Below, piece after piece: positions 6,659 through 11,785 of a stretch of 11,785 nucleotides of DNA (position 1 is the stretch's first letter; each line of letters opens with the position of its first letter). Source of the DNA: Actinomycetota bacterium (GTDB lineage: Bacteria > Actinomycetota > Actinomycetes > Nanopelagicales > Nanopelagicaceae); NCBI GenBank assembly GCA_947465365.1, contig CANIAV010000015.1, positions 1 to 11,785 of the forward strand, given 5' to 3'. The translations under genes were made by a program, and so were the position numbers. Below the pieces are notes generated by a model. That model ran no database searches, was not told the origin of the DNA, and saw only the letters and a program-made list of their open reading frames with translations.

Positions 6659-7504
6659 TTACTTATCTCCACCGGTGATTTGTTTAACGCTAGCGAGCAC
6701 ATTCTCTGGCTCAAAGATTGCTGCCCAATCATCACGGAAGAGCGAACCTTGCGCGTTCTTTAGCGCCATCAAAGCGCCATCAGATAACTTCCAATTTAAC
6801 TCTTCAAATAAGAGCGCGATGCTGATCTGAAGGTGTCCCATACAGAAATCTTTTGCAGCAGCCTCTGGTACTCCGAGATCAATAACTTTCTGCAGACCTT
6901 GGGTAATAACTTCAACACAACCATTAATAAGCGTTTCACTAAGCGCTGGCTCTAGCAGCGCCATTTGCTGCACGGTAATGCGGTGGCTGGCGCTAATTGG
7001 CGCAAACATTTCAGTGGCAATGGTTTCAACTAAATCTGCTTCTTCTTCAGTGCCCCAGGCAATCGCGAAGACAAGTGCTTGAGTCGCAAGTCCGCCGCCC
7101 CAATAATCGCGTCGCGCAGCAGGATCAGTCTCACCCAACAAACTAAATACTGGTGGATGCGTTGGGTGGCAGACGAAACAACTTATATCCTCACGCTTTT
7201 TTACGCGGCTAGCTGCAATAGCAGCCGGATCTAAAAAGAGGATCTTTGTTCCGGGATCTAGCTTTGGGACTACTTCATCTGAAATCTGTCGAACTAAAGC
7301 ATCTGGAGTTGTGAAAATTACAACATCAGTTCCCTTGAGGGCATCATCTAGATCCATGACTTCTAAACCCGCTTCGCGAATGCGCGCTTGTCCGGCTTCA
7401 GATTTTTCAACGAAACGAAGTTGGTACTTCTTGGTTTCAAGAAGTGGTTTGGTAATTCGATTACCCATCTTCCCGCCGGCGCCCAAAATCGTTACAACAG
7501 TCAT
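6659..7504 (-). CDS. apnO: D-apionate oxidoisomerase-like NAD-dependent enzyme (ApnO, PGDH_C family)
   Basis: Predicted to oxidise and rearrange D-apionate to 3-oxo-isoapionate. The 281-residue protein has an N-terminal Rossmann domain with ILGAGGKMG at 6-14. An all-alpha C-terminal domain of the phosphogluconate-dehydrogenase-C type follows, containing VCHPTHPPVF at 111-120, ETDPAARRDYWGG at 125-137, HRITVQQMALLEPALSET at 174-191 and KDFCMGHLQISIAL near 218-231. These blocks are characteristic of the group containing ApnO and are unlike true 6-phosphogluconate dehydrogenases, which are about 470 residues. The ATG is preceded by AGGAGA at 7509-7514. It is the first gene of the minus-strand block and faces araB across 77 bases. 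A related hydroxyacid dehydrogenase acting on another branched sugar acid is the alternative. Confidence 0.75.
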   Translation of the reverse strand: MTVVTILGAGGKMGNRITKPLLETKKYQLRFVEKSEAGQARIREAGLEVMDLDDALKGTDVVIFTTPDALVRQISDEVVPKLDPGTKILFLDPAAIAASRVKKREDISCFVCHPTHPPVFSLLGETDPAARRDYWGGGLATQALVFAIAWGTEEEADLVETIATEMFAPISASHRITVQQMALLEPALSETLINGCVEVITQGLQKVIDLGVPEAAAKDFCMGHLQISIALLFEELNWKLSDGALMALKNAQGSLFRDDWAAIFEPENVLASVKQITGGDK

Positions 7505-7581
7505 CAGATCTCCTATGAATTCTCGTTTGCCTACTTTTTCAACTCTAGCAGCAGGAATATCCTCTGCGGTAGGCTCCTCAG
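7505..7581. promoter_or_regulatory. Divergent promoter region between apnO and araB
   Basis: Seventy-seven bases separate the start codons of the two divergent operons, so both promoters and any shared operator must fit here or reach into the genes. The apnO ribosome-binding site AGGAGA is at 7509-7514 on the minus strand. TATCCT at 7558-7563 is a possible plus-strand -10 box, and TTGAAA at 7537-7542 a possible minus-strand -35 box, but neither has a convincing partner. I see no clear LacI-type or AraC-type palindrome. Confidence 0.45.
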
Positions 7582-9267
7582 GTGTCCGATTCAGCTACTA
7601 AAGACTTTGCTAATAAATATGTAATTGGCGTTGATTACGGAACTCTTTCCGGTCGCGCACTTCTGGTTCGAGTCTCAGATGGCGCCGAAATTGCAACTTC
7701 AGTTTATGAATATCCACACGCAGTAATTGAAGAAACGCTGCCAACTTCAGGTGCCAAGCTTCCACCCGATTGGGCGCTGCAAGTTCCAGCAGATTATGTC
7801 GATGTTCTCAAAGTTACCGTTCCTGCAGTCTTAAAAGAATCTGGGATTGATCCAGCATCGGTTATCGGAATAACTACAGATTTCACCGCCTGCACAGTTT
7901 TGCCCGTTAAAGCAGATGGCACACCACTTTGCGAACTACCGGAATTTTCTAAGAACCCGCATGCCTTTGTTAAGTTATGGAAGCACCATTCGGCTCAATC
8001 TCATGCGGATCGAATTACTGATCTCGCGCACTCACGAAAAGAGCCATGGATTTCGCGCTACGGTGGGAAAATTTCATCGGAATGGGAATTTGCTAAAGCG
8101 CTACAAGTTCTGGAAGATGCACCTGAAATTTATCAAGCGATGGATAAATGGGTGGAAGCAGCTGACTGGATTATCTGGCAGTTATGTGGAAAATATGTGC
8201 GCAATATTTGTACCGCTGGATATAAAGGTATTTATCAAGATGGAAAGTATCCAAGCAAGGAATACCTAGCCGCGCTTAATCCTAAATTTGAAAACTTCAT
8301 CTCTGAAAAGTTAGAACATGAAATTGGTCAGCTAGGTGCAGTTGCTGGAACCTTAACCGCAGAAGCAGCAGCTTGGACTGGGCTAAGAGAAGGTATTGCA
8401 GTTGCAGTCGGAAACGTTGATGCGCACGTAACTTCAGCTGCAGCAAATGCAGTTAACCCAGGACAGATGGTTGCGATTATGGGTACATCTACTTGCCATG
8501 TAATGGTCTCGGAGAAATTTGCTGAAGTACCCGGCATGTGTGGAGTTGTTGATGGCGGAATTATCGATGGCGCACTTGGCTATGAAGCAGGCCAATCAGG
8601 CGTTGGCGATATCTTCGGCTGGTTTGCCAATAATTACGCACCCGCTGAATACACCGCAGCTGCCGCAGCTAAAGGCGTAGATATACATACCTATCTATCT
8701 GATTTAGCTAGCGCGCAACCAGTTGGCGCACATGGCTTAGTCGCACTCGATTGGCAGAGCGGCAACCGATCTACCTTGGTAGATCACCAGTTATCAGGGC
8801 TGATCATGGGCTTAACGCTTTCTACCAAACCTGAGGAAATTTACCGCGCCATCGTTGAATCAACTGCCTATGGTGCGCGCAAGATCGTGCAGACCTTTAA
8901 TGAATCTGGTGTACCGGTAAAGGAGTTCATCGCTGCCGGTGGTTTAATCAAAAATAGATTTGTAATGCAGATCTATGCAGATGTATTGAATATGCCGATC
9001 ACAATTATTAAATCAGCTCAAGGCCCGGCACTTGGTTCGGCAATTCACGCAGCCGTTGCCGCTGGCGCATATAAAGATGTTCAAACCGCCGCGGCAGCAA
9101 TGGGCGGAGTTGCGCAAGAGCGTTACCAACCAAATGCCGCTAACGCTGCGGTCTATAACGATCTCTATAAGCACTACAACGATCTTTATGAAAACTTTGG
9201 GCACAATGGTGCAATGCAATCACTGCGCGCGATCCGCGATCGCGCCCTTACTGGATCGGCAAAATAA
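7582..9267 (+). CDS. araB: Ribulokinase
   Basis: FGGY-family kinase that phosphorylates L-ribulose to L-ribulose 5-phosphate with ATP, the second step of bacterial L-arabinose use. At 561 residues it is the usual AraB length and full-length. Motifs in order: phosphate-binding GVDYGTLSGRA at 16-26, TTDFTACTVLP at 98-108, KLWKHHSAQ at 131-139, ISSEWEFAK at 164-172, catalytic aspartate D280 in GNVDAHV, MGTSTCHVM at 300-308, GYEAGQSGVGDIFGWF at 333-348 and AAGGLIKN at 451-458. Translation starts at GTG 7582; a stop at 7570-7572 in frame rules out anything longer. AGG at 7571-7573 is a weak ribosome-binding site. It overlaps araD by one base (TAATG). AraB accepts several ketopentoses, so the substrate here could be broader than L-ribulose. 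Confidence 0.95.
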   Translation: MSDSATKDFANKYVIGVDYGTLSGRALLVRVSDGAEIATSVYEYPHAVIEETLPTSGAKLPPDWALQVPADYVDVLKVTVPAVLKESGIDPASVIGITTDFTACTVLPVKADGTPLCELPEFSKNPHAFVKLWKHHSAQSHADRITDLAHSRKEPWISRYGGKISSEWEFAKALQVLEDAPEIYQAMDKWVEAADWIIWQLCGKYVRNICTAGYKGIYQDGKYPSKEYLAALNPKFENFISEKLEHEIGQLGAVAGTLTAEAAAWTGLREGIAVAVGNVDAHVTSAAANAVNPGQMVAIMGTSTCHVMVSEKFAEVPGMCGVVDGGIIDGALGYEAGQSGVGDIFGWFANNYAPAEYTAAAAAKGVDIHTYLSDLASAQPVGAHGLVALDWQSGNRSTLVDHQLSGLIMGLTLSTKPEEIYRAIVESTAYGARKIVQTFNESGVPVKEFIAAGGLIKNRFVMQIYADVLNMPITIIKSAQGPALGSAIHAAVAAGAYKDVQTAAAAMGGVAQERYQPNAANAAVYNDLYKHYNDLYENFGHNGAMQSLRAIRDRALTGSAK

Positions 9268-9929
9268 TGGGCCAAAAGAAAGAGCTACAAAGCAAGGTCT
9301 GCAAATTAAATATTGATCTACAGCGATATGGTCTAGTTGCATGGACCGCTGGCAACGTTTCTGAACGTATGGCTGATGGAAAAAGTTTTATGATCAAACC
9401 AAGTGGCGTTAGCTATGAAGATTTGGTTCCATCTCAGATGATTATCTGTGATCTTGATGGAAAAGTTTTAGAAGGTGAACTCTCTCCTTCCAGCGACACT
9501 TTTACCCATGCCTATATCTACCGCCACATGCCACAAGTCGGCGGCGTCGTTCATACACATTCAAATTACGCAGCAGCATGGAGCGCAATACATAGCGCCA
9601 TTCCTTGCGCGCTAACTGCGATGGCTGATGAATTCGGTGGCGAAATTCCACTTGGTCCATTTGCCTTGATTGGTAATGATGAAATCGGTAAAGGTGTGGT
9701 TGAAACCCTTGCAGGACACCGATCTTCAGCGGTAATCATGAAGAATCACGGAGTTTTCGCAATCGGGAAAGATGCCACCGCTGCAGTTAAATCTGCGGTT
9801 ATGTGTGAAGACGTTGCAAAGACAACTTGGATCGCAAAGACGCTGGGTAATCTGCAATTACTTGATCAAGCCAGCATCGATAAGTTGTATGACCGCTATC
9901 AAAATATCTACGGTCAACGCGGTAATTAA
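9267..9929 (+). CDS. araD: L-ribulose-5-phosphate 4-epimerase (class II aldolase family)
   Basis: Interconverts L-ribulose 5-phosphate and D-xylulose 5-phosphate, linking arabinose to the pentose-phosphate pathway. The 220-residue protein has the class II aldolase/epimerase fold: TAGNVSER at 27-34, KPSGVSYEDL at 44-53 and SPSSDTFTH at 73-81. The zinc ligands are H96, H98 (VVHTHS) and H161 (KNHGVF). D77 and D121 (MADEFGG) correspond to the E. coli AraD residues D76 and D120, and Y215 in NIYGQ fits the C-terminal catalytic tyrosine. The start codon shares its A with the araB stop, so the two are coupled. A fuculose-phosphate aldolase would be the main alternative, but the araB neighbour and the YGQ tail favour AraD. 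Confidence 0.92.
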   Translation: MGQKKELQSKVCKLNIDLQRYGLVAWTAGNVSERMADGKSFMIKPSGVSYEDLVPSQMIICDLDGKVLEGELSPSSDTFTHAYIYRHMPQVGGVVHTHSNYAAAWSAIHSAIPCALTAMADEFGGEIPLGPFALIGNDEIGKGVVETLAGHRSSAVIMKNHGVFAIGKDATAAVKSAVMCEDVAKTTWIAKTLGNLQLLDQASIDKLYDRYQNIYGQRGN

Positions 9930-9982
9930 GCGTAATTATTAACCAATTTCAATTGCAGTAGTGATTGTGGGAAGATTTGCCA

Positions 9983-10750
9983 ATGGCTAACGATGAACGT
10001 TTAACCCTCTCTGTCGACTGTGGCGGGCTCTTCTTAAAGAGCTGCGTTCTCGACGAGTCAGGAACGATGCACTCAAAGCCCGGTCGCGTGGAAACTCCAT
10101 ATCCACTTTCACCGCAAAGATTTATGGATACGATTAAAGAGATTTCAGATTCACTTCCAACTACATATCGCGCAACAATCGGTATGCCCGGAATGATTCG
10201 CCACGGTGTAGTTATCTCAACTCCGCATTACATGACCAAGAGTGGACCGCGCACACGTATAGATCCAGAGCTCCAAGAACAATGGAGTGGATTTGATATG
10301 CAGAACGCGTTATCTAAAAAATTAGAAATGCCAACCCGCGTATTAAATGACGCTGAAGTCCATGGCGCAGGAATTATTTCTGGTTCTGGCTACGAGGTAG
10401 TTATTACTCTTGGCACCGGACTTGGTTTTGCAATCTTTTATGGTGGCTCTCTGTCACCACACATTGAATTTTCACACGCACCTGTGCGTCGTGCGACAAC
10501 TTATGACACTTGGATTGGCGAACACGAACGCCGCCGCCTAGGAAATGCTTTCTGGTCACGTCGAATTCGCGCCATGGTTGATGAACTTCGCCCAGTATTT
10601 ATGTGGGATCGCCTCTATATTGGTGGCGGAAACGCTCGTTGTATCCGTCAAGCAGATTTAGATCGTATGGGCGATGAAGTTGTAATCGTTCCCAACGCAG
10701 CTGGTGTTGCAGGTGGCGTGCGCGCTTGGACTTTAGAGCAATATAAGTAG
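9983..10750 (+). CDS. ROK-family protein, polyphosphate-glucokinase-like
   Basis: Likely a cytoplasmic sugar kinase or kinase-like protein of 255 residues. Landmarks are IGMPGMIRHGVV at 66-77, STPHY at 79-83, catalytic-type aspartate in LNDAEVHGAG at 121-130, LGTGLG at 143-148, the conserved EFSHAP block at 162-167, and YIGGGNAR at 212-219. The N-terminal phosphate loop reads VDCGGLFLKS, where ROK kinases have DxGGTxxK or DxGGSxxK. The leucine replaces the phosphate-contacting hydroxyl residue, so activity is uncertain. The cysteine-rich zinc motif of many ROK proteins is absent, as in polyphosphate glucokinases. The frame also allows TTG at 9965, but ATG at 9983 follows GGGAAG and is preferred. 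It lies 53 bases after araD and ends three bases from the convergent kinase gene. The substrate is unknown. Confidence 0.8.
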   Translation: MANDERLTLSVDCGGLFLKSCVLDESGTMHSKPGRVETPYPLSPQRFMDTIKEISDSLPTTYRATIGMPGMIRHGVVISTPHYMTKSGPRTRIDPELQEQWSGFDMQNALSKKLEMPTRVLNDAEVHGAGIISGSGYEVVITLGTGLGFAIFYGGSLSPHIEFSHAPVRRATTYDTWIGEHERRRLGNAFWSRRIRAMVDELRPVFMWDRLYIGGGNARCIRQADLDRMGDEVVIVPNAAGVAGGVRAWTLEQYK

Positions 10751-10753
10751 TAG

Positions 10754-11785
10754 TTAAGTAACCTTTAATTTAAAGGCGCCTGCTGCGATTCCCGCAAACT
10801 CTGCAGCCCCTGTCGCCCCAGCCTCTGTTGCATCTGAAACTCGGTAACTTCCAAACTGTTTCTCTTTGGCATAAGCAATAACTGGATTTTTAATCCAGCC
10901 ACCTGCAATTACAACGTTCTGTGCTTTACCAGTGTATTTTTCAATTAGCGAGATCATCTGCGCTGAATCATCGACTAAATGTTCTACAGTTGCGCGAAAT
11001 AGCGCAGCAGGTGAAACGGCGTCATCTAAGTTGGTAACTGAGAGGCCGTGATAATCATTTACAACACGCATCGCACTTGCGTTTGGATCAATGGCAAGTG
11101 CCGCCTTACCAAGTTCGATCTTTTCTTCGCGCGTTGCAACTCCTACTAAAGAACAGGCGCGTTCCAGAGTTAACCCGGTTGGCAGCGCGCCAAGCAATGT
11201 GTAGTGATCTGCAATTACCGAACAACTTAAACCAACATTGGCCGCCGCTAATTCGGCGATTGCATCGCGTGTTAAGGGAGCTTTAAATGTTCGAAGTAAC
11301 GCTTCCGCAGTTCCCATTGAATCAAAGAGTGAGCCTTCATTTATCGCACCGCAGTAATAAGCAGCGGTGAAATGGTCATGGCCGGCAATTGTTATTACTG
11401 CGCCCCTTAAAACTTCAGGTGCTTCGTTATTTACAACTCCGATTGGTTCACCGGCGACTACAAGGCGGGCCAAGAAATCTTTTCCGCCACCAACTAAGGC
11501 AATCGCTTCTTCCCATGGTTTGCGGGCTTCGACATCAAAGAAACCAGTGCGACTGACCAAGGAAAGTTCATTAACTGGTTCGGCACCTAAACAGTAAGCC
11601 ACCCATTCAGGCGCTGATAGAAAATACTTTGCCTTCTTAGATTCTGGATAATTTTGATTTAGCCAGAGCGTTTTTGAAATTGTTACGATCTCATTTAACA
11701 AAGCACCAGCACGTGCACGGAATTCAAAATCACCTAACTCTTTAACAATCGGCTCAGTTATTCCACGTGGATCATGCCAAGCTAA
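10754..11785 (-). CDS. FGGY-family sugar kinase, 5' end cut by the window
   Basis: The frame is open to the right edge and carries 343 codons of the middle and C-terminal part; the N-terminal phosphate-binding region is outside. The first visible residues read AWHDPRG, the usual FGGY segment. They are followed by WLNQNYPE, SRTGFFD, the catalytic-base block AGHDHFTAAYY (aspartate codon at 11375-11377), FDSMGTAEALL, and the ATP-site block VVIAGGWIKNP with ATEAGATGAAEFAGIAAG near the C-terminus. TTG at 11701 is not the start, because conserved family sequence lies upstream of it. It is clearly different from AraB. Possible substrates include xylulose, fuculose, erythritol or erythrulose-like polyols and ketoses; none can be chosen from sequence. 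It converges on the ROK gene with only three bases between stops. Confidence 0.88.
   Translation of the reverse strand, partial: LAWHDPRGITEPIVKELGDFEFRARAGALLNEIVTISKTLWLNQNYPESKKAKYFLSAPEWVAYCLGAEPVNELSLVSRTGFFDVEARKPWEEAIALVGGGKDFLARLVVAGEPIGVVNNEAPEVLRGAVITIAGHDHFTAAYYCGAINEGSLFDSMGTAEALLRTFKAPLTRDAIAELAAANVGLSCSVIADHYTLLGALPTGLTLERACSLVGVATREEKIELGKAALAIDPNASAMRVVNDYHGLSVTNLDDAVSPAALFRATVEHLVDDSAQMISLIEKYTGKAQNVVIAGGWIKNPVIAYAKEKQFGSYRVSDATEAGATGAAEFAGIAAGAFKLKVT

Noticed and set aside
7388-7624. Plus-strand open frames across the apnO start and the divergent region
   Set aside because: They overlap the conserved Rossmann region of apnO antisense and the araB start out of frame; their composition does not look like a real protein.
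9965-9982. TTG start extending the ROK protein by six codons
   Set aside because: The extension covers the purine-rich stretch GGGAAG, which better serves as ribosome-binding site for the ATG at 9983, and adds no family sequence.
10762-10776. Inverted repeat CCTTTAA/TTAAAGG after the ROK stop, possible shared terminator
   Set aside because: Only five pairs remain once a loop is allowed, it is AT-rich, no U-run follows in either direction and it lies inside the kinase coding sequence.
1-11785. tRNA, rRNA, CRISPR, insertion sequence, riboswitch or phage elements
   Set aside because: Nearly all of the window is accounted for by sugar-metabolism genes; I saw no cloverleaf, repeat-spacer array, transposase or terminal inverted repeats.

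Overview
The window looks like accessory carbohydrate-catabolism DNA from a low- to mid-GC actinobacterium. The proteins have an actinobacterial flavour (AraB, the polyphosphate-glucokinase-like ROK protein, GTG starts), while base composition is much lower than in soil Actinobacteria. A freshwater lineage such as acI/Nanopelagicales is a reasonable guess, but no rRNA or other marker gene is present, so this is inference. Genes are very tightly packed: junctions are 4-base overlaps or gaps of a few bases, and no intergenic stretch exceeds about 150 bases. I see no tRNA, rRNA, CRISPR array, insertion sequence or phage gene.

Layout. A large minus-strand block starts at a 77-base divergent promoter region (7505-7581) and reads leftward. 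Its genes are a D-apionate oxidoisomerase-like protein (apnO, 6659-7504), a xylose-isomerase-like TIM barrel of the 3-oxo-isoapionate decarboxylase type (oiaC, 5832-6650), a short-chain dehydrogenase (5119-5835) and a D-apionate lactonase-like protein (apnL, 3341-5122). After a 135-base gap with its own strong ribosome-binding site comes a FrcABC-type sugar ABC importer: lipoprotein binding protein (2141-3205), permease (936-1979) and single-domain ATPase (145-939). The N-terminus of a GMC-type/FAD-dependent oxidoreductase (1-115) runs off the left edge. A strong hairpin with a UUCG loop sits between the binding-protein and permease genes and probably sets their relative expression.

On the plus strand, leaving the same divergent region, are ribulokinase araB (7582-9267), L-ribulose-5-phosphate 4-epimerase araD (9267-9929) and a ROK/polyphosphate-glucokinase-like protein (9983-10750). 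A convergent, 5'-truncated FGGY sugar kinase (10754-11785) closes the right edge.

How the genes may work together. ApnL, ApnO and OiaC are successive enzymes of the known oxidative D-apiose route: D-apionolactone to D-apionate to 3-oxo-isoapionate to L-erythrulose plus CO2. The usual first enzyme (ApsD, Gfo/Idh/MocA family) is not visible, but an SDR dehydrogenase is embedded in the operon and could replace it. The adjacent ABC importer could bring in apiose or a related plant-derived sugar. AraB and AraD feed L-ribulose into the pentose-phosphate pathway. The locus therefore reads as a plant-cell-wall pentose (apiose plus arabinose) utilisation island. Enzyme-family assignments are fairly strong; substrate assignments rest on family memory and gene context.
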